Part shown: positions 34,711 to 43,064 of the stretch, piece by piece
How the letters are laid out: each line of letters starts with the position of its first letter
Position numbering within the stretch: position 1 is the first letter of the stretch
Assembly (NCBI RefSeq): GCF_900108185.1
Contig: NZ_FNVA01000002.1
Span: forward strand, 496,001 to 560,000
Source of the DNA: Bryocella elongata
Lineage (GTDB): Bacteria; Acidobacteriota; Terriglobia; Terriglobales; Acidobacteriaceae
Length of the DNA: 64,000 nucleotides
Direction of reading: 5' to 3'
The notes under the pieces: model-generated
What the model saw: only the letters and a program-made list of their open reading frames with translations
Told to the model about the DNA's origin: nothing
Databases searched by the model: none
Translations under genes and position numbers: made by a program

Positions 34711-35398
34711 CCTTGTATTTCTCAACGATCGCCGGATCGCTCTCCCGTTCTTTGAAGTTCTTGCCTTCGAAGCCTTTCGTGTCGAGGGTGATCCGAAAGG
34801 TCTCATCTCCTTTTATGGGCAAGAAGTTCTGTGAAACTGGCGTTCGATAGCAGGTCACGCGAATATTCAGGAACTTCAGGCTCTTGAGTTCCGCAACAAG
34901 CTGGGCGGCCAACGGGAGGATTCTCGTCTCGAGGCTGCCCTTCACGTTGCTGTCGAACTGCTTCAGGTCCTTCTTCTCCTTGTTCCACAAGACCAACTTG
35001 TCTTCGAACTGAACCTTGTCTTTGCGCTCCAGCATCTGGAGTTCCTTGATCATCGGGCTCCGCCTTTGGAAGTTCGCTTCATCTGAGAGCGACGATCCGG
35101 CGTTGCAGACAAGGAGGACGATCTCGCGATGATTCTTTCGCAGCGAGTTCTTTTCGAGGAGCTTCGCCATCTCCGGCCCGGTCCATTTCCCCAGCCTGGT
35201 CTGGAAGACGGGAAAGATGGGGTTGCCGTGAGACATGATGAAGAGTGTTGTCTCTTTGTCGACCTGTTTTAGCGACTTCGTGGAACCTTTGCCGTCGTGG
35301 ACATCCTTCTGGAGCACCCACTTGGCGGTGACCATCTTCTCGATCGCTTCGCGCATCTCCTGATCGACGCCCGGACAAAAGACCGCAGTACGTGCCAC
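34697..35398 (-). CDS. Small protein with caspase-like (clan CD) His-Gly / Cys motifs
   Basis: 233 residues from GTG 35398, seven bases after AAAGGAG; the longer frame back to 35911 is antisense to the next gene and has no ribosome site. A hydrophobic strand leads into His57-Gly58 (TTLFIMSHGN), a helix follows (GPEMAKLLEKNSL), then a second strand ends in Cys98 (EIVLLVCNAGSS). This strand-His-Gly ... strand-Cys order is the catalytic dyad layout of clan CD peptidases (caspase, CHAT, C80). The C-terminal half is charged and lacks a recognised domain. No signal peptide. Peptidase activity is inferred, not shown. Confidence 0.6.
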   Translation of the reverse strand: MARTAVFCPGVDQEMREAIEKMVTAKWVLQKDVHDGKGSTKSLKQVDKETTLFIMSHGNPIFPVFQTRLGKWTGPEMAKLLEKNSLRKNHREIVLLVCNAGSSLSDEANFQRRSPMIKELQMLERKDKVQFEDKLVLWNKEKKDLKQFDSNVKGSLETRILPLAAQLVAELKSLKFLNIRVTCYRTPVSQNFLPIKGDETFRITLDTKGFEGKNFKERESDPAIVEKYKVIWQ

Positions 35399-35569
35399 GA
35401 TGAATCTCCTTTGAGGTCGGTGTGCGAAGCGTATCACGCTGATCACACTCCGGTTGGGGCATCTGTAGTTGCCGTTGCGGGAGCCAGGATTCTTCGGAAC
35501 GGATGCGGTCGCGGCTTCGTATGAGGGAGGAGACACCGCAGGTTCAACCGCGAACACCGGAGAGACGTG

Positions 35570-36307
35570 ATGAAGGCTTGGCTCTTGTTGGCAGCAATAT
35601 TCAGCAGCGGTATGGCTCACGCGCAGGCTTCGTTTGCGGTCGCTACGATACGGCCGAGTGCGGCGCAGGTGCGGTTCGAGAGCGATGGTGAGACGATTCT
35701 GCTTCCGGCATCGATAAAAATGCGGGATGTTTCGATTCAGACGTGCATCAAGTGGGCGTATGGGGTGCAGCGGGCGCAGGTGCTGGGGCCGGGGCTGCTG
35801 ACGAGCGAGAAGTACGATATCGAGGCCAAGGCAGATGGGCCGGCGACGGAAGACCAGATGAAAGCGATGATGCAGGCGCTGCTGGCGGAGCGGTTTGGGC
35901 TGGCGTTTCACCGGGAGAAGAAGGAGCTGCGGTCGTTTGCGCTGGAGGTGGCGAAGGGCGGCCCGAAGCTGGGGGAGAAGTTCAAGCAGGCGACGAGCGA
36001 TGAGGTTCCGTGGCGGGCGAACTCGGCGATGGGGACGACGGCGCGGGCGTTGACGATGCAGGAGTTTGCGGACTTTCTCTCAGGGCCGACGGAGAAGCCT
36101 GTGGTCGACAAGACGGGCCTTGCGGGGCGGTGGGATTTCTCGTTCGACTTCTCGAAGTACATGCTCGACCCGCCGAAGGGGCTGGATGATTTCCTGCTGG
36201 TGCTGAACACGACGCTGCAGGGCGAGATGGGGCTGAAGCTGGAGTCGGAGAAGGATGTGGTCGAGGTGATGGTCGTCGATAAGGTGCAGAAGGCCTCGGC
36301 GAACTAA
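35570..36307 (+). CDS. TIGR03435 family protein, secreted
   Basis: 245 residues from ATG 35570 (GGAGAG upstream; a GTG one codon earlier is possible). A signal peptide MKAWLLLAAIFSSGMAHAQ is followed by the family pattern FAVATIRPSA, an IKMRDVSIQTCIKWAYGV segment, AKADGPATEDQMKAMMQALL, RFGLAFHREKKELRSFALEV and VDKTGLAGRWDFSFDF. This family is strongly expanded in Acidobacteriota soil genomes and is probably exported; its function is unknown. Many family members have several paralogues per genome, but only one is seen here. Confidence 0.9.
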   Translation: MKAWLLLAAIFSSGMAHAQASFAVATIRPSAAQVRFESDGETILLPASIKMRDVSIQTCIKWAYGVQRAQVLGPGLLTSEKYDIEAKADGPATEDQMKAMMQALLAERFGLAFHREKKELRSFALEVAKGGPKLGEKFKQATSDEVPWRANSAMGTTARALTMQEFADFLSGPTEKPVVDKTGLAGRWDFSFDFSKYMLDPPKGLDDFLLVLNTTLQGEMGLKLESEKDVVEVMVVDKVQKASAN

Positions 36308-36440
36308 GGGATTCGACTGCGAGGACGGCTGTGGGGCGTTGGGGGGCATGGTGCCCCCCCTCCCCCTGGCGGCAAAATATTCGATTCAGGGACTTTACGG
36401 GTGAAGTCCCCGGGGAGGGTAGGGCCCAGGGTGAGGGGCC

Positions 36441-36638
36441 TCAGTGAACGCTGCGGGGGGTGGTGACCTTGTGAGCTGGGATCGGCCGGGGTTTGGCGGC
36501 TCGTGCGATGCGGGGCTTGGGGCCGGGGATGTTGGGCAGCGCGGCGTTGTGGCGGCGGCGGGCGGCGGCGCGCTGCTCGTGCGCGGGGAGGTGGAGGGTG
36601 GGGGCGGGCTTGTGAATCTTGATGCTCTTCCTGGTCAT
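36441..36638 (-). CDS. Small Arg/Pro/His-rich hypothetical protein, 65 residues
   Basis: From ATG 36638, with GGAGAG four bases upstream. The product starts MTRKSIKIHKPAPTLHLPAH and stays very basic and proline-rich (RAAARRRHNAALPNIPGPKP), probably disordered and nucleic-acid binding if made. The ribosome site argues for translation; the biased composition in GC-rich DNA argues for caution. Confidence 0.4.
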   Translation of the reverse strand: MTRKSIKIHKPAPTLHLPAHEQRAAARRRHNAALPNIPGPKPRIARAAKPRPIPAHKVTTPRSVH

Positions 36639-36680
36639 GGTTCTCTCCGTTGGTGAATTTGAAGTTCAAGGGCAAAGGAA

Positions 36681-36719
36681 AGAGGCTGTCCGGACGCTGG
36701 ATGCGTCCGGACAGCCTCT
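36681..36719. terminator. Perfect 17-bp inverted repeat, terminator-like
   Basis: Arms AGAGGCTGTCCGGACGC and its exact complement surround a five-base loop TGGAT; two further A-T pairs extend the stem to 19. On the plus strand CTCTTTGTG follows, on the minus strand TTTCCTTTGCC. It lies about 200 bases after the DUF488 stop on the minus strand and upstream of the 65-residue ORF, so it probably separates the two units. Confidence 0.6.
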
Positions 36720-36854
36720 TTGTGCTCCCACATACCAGTTTAGAGAGTTCGGTGGGGTGATTGCGCCATGGGGCGAGGTGCGGGATGGCCTTTGGATTGT
36801 TGGGGTTGCGGGGTGGGGTAGGGAGTCAGGGGGTTGACAGGGCCGGATCCCCCA

Positions 36855-36908
36855 AAAGACGTGGACGGCCTCGCGCTGGGCCCGACTGCAAACGGGTTCC
36901 TTCAGGAC
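36855..36908 (-). pseudogene. Duplicated 3' remnant of an MNT nucleotidyltransferase gene
   Basis: Eighteen minus-strand codons read VLKEPVCSRAQREAVHVF, nearly the same as the last residues (ALKEAVRTRAQREAVHVF) of the intact MNT gene 0.7 kb to the right. The DNA similarity extends into the bases after the original stop, but here the stop is lost (TGG). No start or upstream part of the gene is present; DUF488 lies there instead. This marks an old duplication or recombination scar. Confidence 0.7.
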
Positions 36909-36920
36909 GGACTGGTCGAT

Positions 36921-37265
36921 TCACTTCGATTGCAGGAGTTTCTGGAGGACGACGGCTTCGTTGTGCTGTTCGTCCCGCGCGCCGTAGACGAGGGTGACGG
37001 GGCCGTGGGCTGCCTGTTGCCGGAGGGTGTGGATCAGGTCGTTGTGGAGCTTTAGCTCGTCGAGATAGCGGGACTGGAACTGCGACCACCGGGCGGCGTC
37101 GTGCGCGAACCATTTGCGGAGTTCGGTGGTGGGGGCGATCTCCTTCATCCAGAGGTCGACCTTGGCTTTTTCCTTGGTGAGGCCGCGGGGCCAGAGGCGG
37201 TCGACGAGGATGCGGGTTCCGTCGGTGGGTTCGGGTTCGAGATAGACGCGCTTGATTTTGAGCAT
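36921..37265 (-). CDS. DUF488 family protein (YeaO-like)
   Basis: 114 residues from ATG 37265. The family signature is clear: KIKRVYLEPEPTDGTRILVD, RLWPRGLTKEKAKVDLWMKE, APTTELRKWFAHD, and LVYGARDEQHNEAVVL. DUF488/YeaO proteins are small cytoplasmic proteins of unknown function. It sits between a broken HepT gene and a duplicated MNT tail, so the neighbourhood has been rearranged, but this gene is intact. Confidence 0.92.
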   Translation of the reverse strand: MLKIKRVYLEPEPTDGTRILVDRLWPRGLTKEKAKVDLWMKEIAPTTELRKWFAHDAARWSQFQSRYLDELKLHNDLIHTLRQQAAHGPVTLVYGARDEQHNEAVVLQKLLQSK

Positions 37266-37369
37266 GGGGGTGCCCTCGTGGGTTGGATGGAGGGCTGGGG
37301 AGTTTGGTTTCGGGTGTGTGTGTACTGGCTGAGAGCGGACGTTTGCTGGGCGCAAGCGTCTGCTCCCGT

Positions 37370-37560
37370 CTACTGTGAGTCTGCAGTTGGGAAGTGGGTC
37401 GTCAGGGCTAGTGCCACCGCTTGCTTCAGAGGTGGAAGATCATCCTGGATCGTGTTCCAGATGGTTTCCTCTTCGATGCGGTCATAGGCGTGGCGCAGGA
37501 TGTTGCCCATCCCTCTTCGATCAGCCCGATGGCCTCGAGCATGTCGCGGAAGTGAAGGGC
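37370..37560 (-). pseudogene. Broken HepT-like (HEPN/DUF86) toxin gene
   Basis: Two minus-strand pieces of a HepT-like protein are seen in different frames. The first, HFRDMLEAIGLIEEG, starts just after the MNT stop; the second, MGNILRHAYDRIEEETIWNT then IQDDLPPLKQAV, is the normal C-terminal part with the conserved His. The middle of the protein, about 50 residues in intact homologues, is missing and the frame shifts at the joint. The TAG at 37370-37372 ends the remnant. It is therefore a deleted partner of the adjacent MNT gene. Confidence 0.75.
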
Positions 37561-37566
37561 CGGCCT

Positions 37567-37866
37567 CTAAAAGACATGGACGGCCTCGCGCTGCGCGCGG
37601 GTGCGAACGGCTTCTTTCAAGGCCGTGGAGGAGGACAAGTCCACCTCTGCTCCGAGCAGGTCGCTGAGTTGGAGCCGGAGGCCGCTGAGGGTGAGCAGGG
37701 AGACGCGAGTGCCCGGAGCGAAGTCGGTGAGGAGGTCGATGTCCGAGCCGGAGGTGGCTTCGTCGCGGGCGACGGAGCCGAAGAGACGCAGGTGGACGAG
37801 GCCGGAGGCACGGAGCTCGGCGGCGTGATCACGGAGCGTGGCGAGGATGGCTTCGCGGGACGGCAT
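37567..37866 (-). CDS. MNT-type nucleotidyltransferase (HepT/MntA antitoxin family)
   Basis: 99 residues from ATG 37866. The nucleotidyltransferase motif is intact: LFGSVARDEATSGSDIDLL, with GS at 30-31 and Asp42 and Asp44 as metal ligands. Minimal nucleotidyltransferases of this kind pair with HEPN ribonuclease toxins and neutralise them, in studied cases by adding AMP to the toxin. Here the downstream toxin gene is broken, so the antitoxin is an orphan and may be decaying. Confidence 0.87.
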   Translation of the reverse strand: MPSREAILATLRDHAAELRASGLVHLRLFGSVARDEATSGSDIDLLTDFAPGTRVSLLTLSGLRLQLSDLLGAEVDLSSSTALKEAVRTRAQREAVHVF

Positions 37867-37996
37867 CGGCCTGGGGAGATTGTGCTGCGGGGAGTTTGTG
37901 GTTTGGAGCGGTCGCTTGCTGGGCAAACGATACCCAACCTTTTCAGGGCGACAGGATCTTGGAGGAGAGATGGGCTGCAGAGGATATAGCGACAAA

Positions 37997-38713
37997 CTAC
38001 ACGTCGTCGTGGAGTCCCCTCGGTGGAACTGGGAGCGGGCTCTCATCCGATATACCTCGAAATTCGCTTGCGGCGATGGGATCGATACCCGTCAGTCTCT
38101 GCCTCAGCTTGGCAATATCTCCGTCGAGGGCCCTAGCTATTGGCTCCATTATTCGGAGCGACTGACGATCAAACCAGATGAATGCACGGATCGCATCGGA
38201 ATATTCACTTTCTGTCACCGTGAGATCACTTAGGCACTTCGGATGGGTCACGCGGTCGCGTACTCTTATTGCTCTTTGTAGGCATTGCCAACCGTTCGAG
38301 TTCACGTCGAGCGTGAAGTCAGCCCCGTACGCTGCGGCGAGCAGACGAAAAGCGAACCGCACGTTGCTCATTGTTCTGACCTTGGCCTTCTTCTTGACGA
38401 TTCTTCCGGCTTCGGTGACCTCAGCTGAGAGTTCTTCCGCGATCAATAGCTCGCTTGCATCCCATTGATCATGGTTCGCTCGAATGTGCCGAAGAGCATT
38501 CGCCTTCATTACAAAGGACAGAGCCTCAACGAAGCTGAAGACGCACCGAACTAAATTTCGTCTCGCGCGGTGTGTCACGGATGCCGGGTCAGGGACTCTG
38601 CCGTCGTCTCCAATATCGGCCAGCCAGCAGAATTCATCTCGAAGCTCGCGGCCGATTTTAGCTATCGAGACCTCTTCGTCGAAGGGCTGCGCGGGTTGTT
38701 TTTCGACTTGCAT
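37997..38713 (-). CDS. HEPN-like domain protein of unknown function
   Basis: 238 residues from ATG 38713; the frame continues upstream to 38977 without a better start. The protein is almost all helical and carries R152-DRVT-H157 (in VRDRVTHPK), which fits the R-x4-6-H motif of HEPN RNases, preceded by a helix RNLVRCVFSFVEALSFVMK. HEPN proteins are common in toxin-antitoxin and defence systems. No partner gene is adjacent beyond the MNT 130 bp downstream on the same strand. Codon composition looks less GC-biased than neighbouring genes, suggesting transfer. Family assignment is tentative. Confidence 0.55.
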   Translation of the reverse strand: MQVEKQPAQPFDEEVSIAKIGRELRDEFCWLADIGDDGRVPDPASVTHRARRNLVRCVFSFVEALSFVMKANALRHIRANHDQWDASELLIAEELSAEVTEAGRIVKKKAKVRTMSNVRFAFRLLAAAYGADFTLDVNSNGWQCLQRAIRVRDRVTHPKCLSDLTVTESEYSDAIRAFIWFDRQSLRIMEPIARALDGDIAKLRQRLTGIDPIAASEFRGISDESPLPVPPRGLHDDV

Positions 38714-38944
38714 GTTGATAGCTCTTATCAAAATCAGGAATATGGCTTCAGAGTGCCCGGTCGCGCATTTACAAAGGTTCTTTGCTAATAAACCGGAGTC
38801 GTGGAGCGATTGCGAATCGTTGGTTTCGGCGACGAATCCCGCGAAGCCCGAGCATGGCATCACTCGGCGCGAGTACAAGGATGACGCAAGGGCTTTGAGA
38901 TATGGGTAACAGGCGTATGAGTGGGATTGGTGATGCGGGGGAAC

Positions 38945-38978
38945 GGTGGGAGTGGGAGCGCTCTCTCCCACTCCCACC
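38945..38978. terminator. Perfect 14-bp hairpin in a 340-base intergenic region
   Basis: Arms GGTGGGAGTGGGAG and CTCCCACTCCCACC enclose a six-base loop. It lies 76 bases after the stop of the minus-strand secreted protein gene and upstream of the HEPN-like gene. No T-run follows, so it may be a factor-dependent or structural element. I see no gene in the rest of 38714-39054. Confidence 0.5.
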
Positions 38979-39054
38979 CGTCAGGATGCGACCATCACGG
39001 ATTGTGCATCCAGGCTCCACTCGGCCGGCATGAGCGGGCTCCAGCACTTGTCGG

Positions 39055-39771
39055 CTATCGATTGACCTTACAGTCGCGCCCTTGCTTGTTCTCTATTTCC
39101 TCGATCTGGATCGTGGCTGGAGCTCTTACAGAATGCATTGCGGAGATGTTGTGTTGTGGGTGAGATCCGTCGGTCTGTTCTTGGGCTTCTACTGCGTAGA
39201 GGGTGACTTGAACCCTCCCGTCACAGTCGGCGACACCATAAGCAGGAAGTTCCGCTGATGAAGATGCCTGGGGGAGCAACCTCCATCCGTTCGTTGAATT
39301 ATCGGAAATACCCCCGGATGGGATAGGGGTGGATGACGTGATCTTAGGTATCACCAAATTCTTGGGTGCCTGCTGCATGCCGTGGCAGTCGGGGTCGCTC
39401 CCTAAGTAGCATGCAGAGACGTAAGCTCTCGGAAAATCTCCCTTGAACTTGAGCGCCATAATGACGTAGGGAGCGCCATCTGTGGAGAACGTTCCCCAAA
39501 TCCGTGCCGACACTGCGGCACCCCGAGTGACAGTACAGTAGTAGGTGCGAGCTGAGAGGCCTGGCTCGGACAGATTCCCTCCCGGGCCAATCGCTTTGAC
39601 TCCGACAAATGCAGCCGCGCCGGGCGCACCGGTGAGGTTGTAGGTGCATCCCTTCAGCGGCGGAGCCGCCGCTGCTGCGAGGGAGAACGTGGCCAGAAGT
39701 CCCATTACGATCATCGTTGCGATGCTGGGCGATAGACGCGTTCGCGCGGGGCTGTGCTGCTCAACTTTCAT
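39055..39771 (-). CDS. Secreted hypothetical protein, cysteine-containing
   Basis: 238 residues from ATG 39771, with GGAGAGG four bases upstream. A long signal peptide (to about residue 36, FSLAAAAAPP) is followed by a beta-rich domain with at least five cysteines (KGCTYNLTG, YYCTVTRG, SACYLGSDPDCHG, ADCDG). Disulfide bonding outside the cytoplasm is likely. No family recognised. Confidence 0.7.
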   Translation of the reverse strand: MKVEQHSPARTRLSPSIATMIVMGLLATFSLAAAAAPPLKGCTYNLTGAPGAAAFVGVKAIGPGGNLSEPGLSARTYYCTVTRGAAVSARIWGTFSTDGAPYVIMALKFKGDFPRAYVSACYLGSDPDCHGMQQAPKNLVIPKITSSTPIPSGGISDNSTNGWRLLPQASSSAELPAYGVADCDGRVQVTLYAVEAQEQTDGSHPQHNISAMHSVRAPATIQIEEIENKQGRDCKVNR

Positions 39772-39895
39772 AGAGCCTCTCCTTCATGGGAAGTGCGGAT
39801 CGAAGAAGTCTACCCCGATACCGCGGCCTCCGCCACCAATTCGAGCGATCAACTGTTTGCCGCCAAGAAGATTTTTCCTGGCACGTCGCGAGTGT

Positions 39896-41890
39896 CTAGC
39901 TGAAGAGGAACTCCTTTTCCCGGAGTTCTTTGATTGCGTCTCTTAGTTTGGCGGCTTTTTCGAACTCGAATTTCTTGGCGGACTCTCGCATTTCGGTTTC
40001 TAGTTTCAGGATGTGGTCGTCGAGTTCGCCCTGGTCGCGGAAGTTCAGGGAGTCGGTGTCCATGATCTCTTCGGTGGAGTCGTGGTAGTCGGCTTTCAGG
40101 ATGGTGGCGAGGGAGTCGTCGATGGAGCGGATTACGGTTTGGGGCGTGATGTTGTGTTCTAGGTTGTAGGCGACTTGTTTTTCGCGGCGGCGGTCGGTTT
40201 CGTCGATGGCGCGGCGCATGGAGTCGGTCATCTTGTCGGCGTAGAGGATGGCGCGGCCTTCGAGGTGGCGGGCGGCGCGGCCTATGGTTTGGATGAGCGA
40301 GCCCTGGGAGCGGAGGAAGCCTTCTTTGTCGGCGTCCAAGATAGCTACGAGGCTAACTTCGGGTAAGTCGAGGCCTTCGCGGAGCAGGTTGATTCCGATG
40401 AGGACATCATACTCACCCTTTCTCAGGGCGCGGAGCAGGCGGATGCGTTCGAGGGTTTCGATCTCAGAGTGCATGTAGCGGCAGCGGACGCCGACTTCGG
40501 TGTAGTAGTTGGCGAGGTCCTCGGACATGCGTTTGGTGAGGGTGGTGACCAGGACGCGCTGGTTGATGGCGGCGCGGTCGCGGATCTCGGCGAGGAGGTC
40601 GTCGATCTGGCCTTTGACGGGGCGGATTTCTATCTGGGGGTCGACGAGACCGGTGGGGCGGATGATCTGTTCGACGACCACGCCGGCGGACTTCGTAAGT
40701 TCGTAGGGGCCGGGTGTGGCGGAGACGTAGATGGTCTGGCCGACGCGGCCTTCCCACTCCTCGAAGCGGAGGGGGCGGTTATCCATGGCGGAGGGGAGGC
40801 GGAAGCCGTAGTCGACTAGATTTTGCTTGCGGGAGCGGTCTCCGTGCCACATGCCGTGGATCTGGGGGACGGTGACGTGGGACTCGTCGATGAAGGTGAT
40901 GACGTCGCGGGGGAAGTAGTCGAGGAGTGTGGGGGGCGGCTCGCCGGGGAGGCGTCCGGAGAAGTGGCGCGAGTAGTTTTCGATGCCGTGGCAGTAGCCG
41001 ACGGACTTGATCATCTCGAGGTCGTAGCGGGTGCGCTGGTGGATGCGCTGGGACTCGACGAGGCGGCCTTCGTGCTCGAGCTGGGCTTCCCACTCGGTAA
41101 GCTCGGCGACGATGGAGTCGACGGCGGTCATCTTGCGCTCGGGCTGGACGACGTAGTGGGACTTGGGGTAGATGGGCAGGCGGGAGTACTTCTGGCGGAT
41201 GGTGCCGAAGAGGGGATCGATCTGGGAGAGGGTTTCGATCTCGTCGCCGAAGAGCTCGATGCGGAAGGCGTTCTCGTCGTAGGTGGGGAAGACTTCGATG
41301 ACGTCGCCACGGACGCGGAAGGTGCCGCGGCGGAAGTCGTAGTCATTGCGCTCGTAGAGGATTTCGACGAGGCGCTTGGTGATGTCTTCGCGCTTGATGC
41401 GCTGGCCTTTTTCGAGGAGCAGCAGCATGCCGTAGTAGGCTTCCGGCGAGCCGAGGCCGTAGATGCAGGAGACGGAGGAGACGATGATGACGTCGCGGCG
41501 CTCGAAGAGGGAGCGGGTTGCGGAGAGGCGGAGCTTGTCGAGCTCGTCGTTGATGGTGGCTTCTTTTTCGATGTAGAGGTCGCCGGAGGGGATGTAGGCC
41601 TCGGGCTGGTAGTAGTCGTAGTAGGAGACGAAGTACTCGACGGCGTTGTTGGGGAAGAACTGTTTGAACTCGTGATAGAGCTGGGCGGCGAGGGTCTTGT
41701 TGTGGGCGAGGATGAGCGCGGGGCGGTTGCACTCGGCGATGACCTTGGCCATGGTGAAGGTCTTGCCGGAGCCGGTGACGCCGAGGAGGACCTGGTCCTT
41801 CTCGCCGGCGTCGAGGCCGCCAGTGAGCTGGGCGATGGCGGTGGGCTGGTCGCCCTGGGGTGTGTATTCGGAGACGAGTTGGAAGTCCAT
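39896..41890 (-). CDS. uvrB: Excinuclease ABC subunit B
   Basis: 664 residues from ATG 41890. The Walker A motif GVTGSGKT lies at 37-44, the damage-probing beta hairpin includes [24 protein letters not shown] wording near 90-110, helicase motifs V and VI ([29 protein letters not shown]) are intact, and the C-terminal UVR domain ([20 protein letters not shown]) binds UvrC. UvrB loads onto damaged DNA with UvrA and positions UvrC for incision. Full length, no sign of damage. Codon use is typical of the chromosome. Confidence 0.98.
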   Translation of the reverse strand: MDFQLVSEYTPQGDQPTAIAQLTGGLDAGEKDQVLLGVTGSGKTFTMAKVIAECNRPALILAHNKTLAAQLYHEFKQFFPNNAVEYFVSYYDYYQPEAYIPSGDLYIEKEATINDELDKLRLSATRSLFERRDVIIVSSVSCIYGLGSPEAYYGMLLLLEKGQRIKREDITKRLVEILYERNDYDFRRGTFRVRGDVIEVFPTYDENAFRIELFGDEIETLSQIDPLFGTIRQKYSRLPIYPKSHYVVQPERKMTAVDSIVAELTEWEAQLEHEGRLVESQRIHQRTRYDLEMIKSVGYCHGIENYSRHFSGRLPGEPPPTLLDYFPRDVITFIDESHVTVPQIHGMWHGDRSRKQNLVDYGFRLPSAMDNRPLRFEEWEGRVGQTIYVSATPGPYELTKSAGVVVEQIIRPTGLVDPQIEIRPVKGQIDDLLAEIRDRAAINQRVLVTTLTKRMSEDLANYYTEVGVRCRYMHSEIETLERIRLLRALRKGEYDVLIGINLLREGLDLPEVSLVAILDADKEGFLRSQGSLIQTIGRAARHLEGRAILYADKMTDSMRRAIDETDRRREKQVAYNLEHNITPQTVIRSIDDSLATILKADYHDSTEEIMDTDSLNFRDQGELDDHILKLETEMRESAKKFEFEKAAKLRDAIKELREKEFLFS

Positions 41891-42113
41891 CACTGTTAAG
41901 TGTAGATGGGCGGGGTGTCAGGATGTGTCAGGAGAGATGGCCGGGCCGGAGGGGATGGGGGTGCGGGGTGTTGCCGCCAGTCCATTTCTCTGGCGGGCTC
42001 TGGGAACTACGGGGCCTCAGCTCAAGGGAACGGCCGGGGATTGTCCCGGCATGTACTATCGGAATCGACAATTGGAACCGACACACTGCTTCATCGCCGG
42101 AGAGTGCAGAGTC

Positions 42114-43064
42114 ATGAACATCCTGGCCCGTCTGGAGAGCTGGAAGAAGCAAGGGACGATATCGCCTGAGCAGCAGGCTGTTTTGGCGAGCTTTGTTCGC
42201 GAAGAACCCTTCTCGCTCTCGCTCGAGATCAACATTCTCCTTTACGCAGGGGTCGTGGCGTTCGTTGCCGGGCTTGGTTGGACGGTCTCGACGTGGTCGC
42301 AGCAACTTGGCGACGTCCTCATCCTGATTGCTCTCTCGGGCCTGCTTGCCGCCACTTCGTGGTACTGCTTTTCTCGCGCCAGTGCCTGGTCGCCTGCGGA
42401 AACGGCTACTCCGACTCCGATCTTCGACTACGTGCTCTACCTCGGCAGCCTCGTCTGGTGCGTGGAGCTCGCTTACCTTGAGAGCCGCTTCCACATCCTC
42501 TCCGGACAGTGGGATAACTATCTCCTGGCGACTGCCTTTCTCTTTTTCTTCCTGGCTTATCGCTTCGACAATCGCTTCGTTCTCTCGCTCGCCCTGTCCT
42601 CCCTCGCCGGATGGTTCGGGCTCAAGATTTCGCACTGGCCGTCCTTTCAGAACGGGGCGTACCGGCAGTATGCCCTCCTATATTGCCTCGTAGTCGGCGC
42701 CAGCGGAGTTATGCTTCAGCGCCGCAAACTGAAGCCGCATTTCTTTGGCACGTATCTCCATATCGTGGCAAACGTTCTGTTCTGGACAACGCTCTCCGGT
42801 GTTCTCGATCATCAGGGCTACGGCCCATGGTTCCTCGGCCTGCTGATCGTTTGCGCTGCGTCTCTGGCCTGGGGCTTGCAGCGGCGTCAATTCGTCTTCG
42901 TTGCGTACGCCGCCGTCTATGGCTACATCGGTGTGAGTTCGATGTTCCTCCGCAACATGAACGACGGCACCTTGATCCTGATGTACTTCGTAGCGACCGC
43001 CATCGCCATGCTCGTCGCGCTCGTGCTGATTGCGCAGCACTTTGGAAGGGGGAGGCAGGCATGA
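42114..43064 (+). CDS. DUF2157-like membrane protein
   Basis: 316 residues from ATG 42114. A short soluble start, ARLESWKKQGTISPEQQAVL, is followed by eight or nine membrane spans (from LLYAGVVAFVAGLGWTV on). The soluble start with a helix-turn and the phrase on a leading strand of spans match the DUF2157 family of predicted membrane proteins. Function unknown. Its TGA overlaps the next ATG (ATGA), so the pair is translationally coupled. Confidence 0.7.
   Translation: MNILARLESWKKQGTISPEQQAVLASFVREEPFSLSLEINILLYAGVVAFVAGLGWTVSTWSQQLGDVLILIALSGLLAATSWYCFSRASAWSPAETATPTPIFDYVLYLGSLVWCVELAYLESRFHILSGQWDNYLLATAFLFFFLAYRFDNRFVLSLALSSLAGWFGLKISHWPSFQNGAYRQYALLYCLVVGASGVMLQRRKLKPHFFGTYLHIVANVLFWTTLSGVLDHQGYGPWFLGLLIVCAASLAWGLQRRQFVFVAYAAVYGYIGVSSMFLRNMNDGTLILMYFVATAIAMLVALVLIAQHFGRGRQA

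Noticed and set aside
38714-38977. N-terminal extension of the HEPN-like protein
   Set aside because: The added 88 residues look non-coding (Pro/Ser/Cys-rich start) and include the 14-bp hairpin; ATG 38713 gives a clean protein.
40823-41899. Plus-strand ORF of 358 codons, Val/Asp/Gly-rich
   Set aside because: Antisense to uvrB; the biased composition is the mirror of uvrB codon use.
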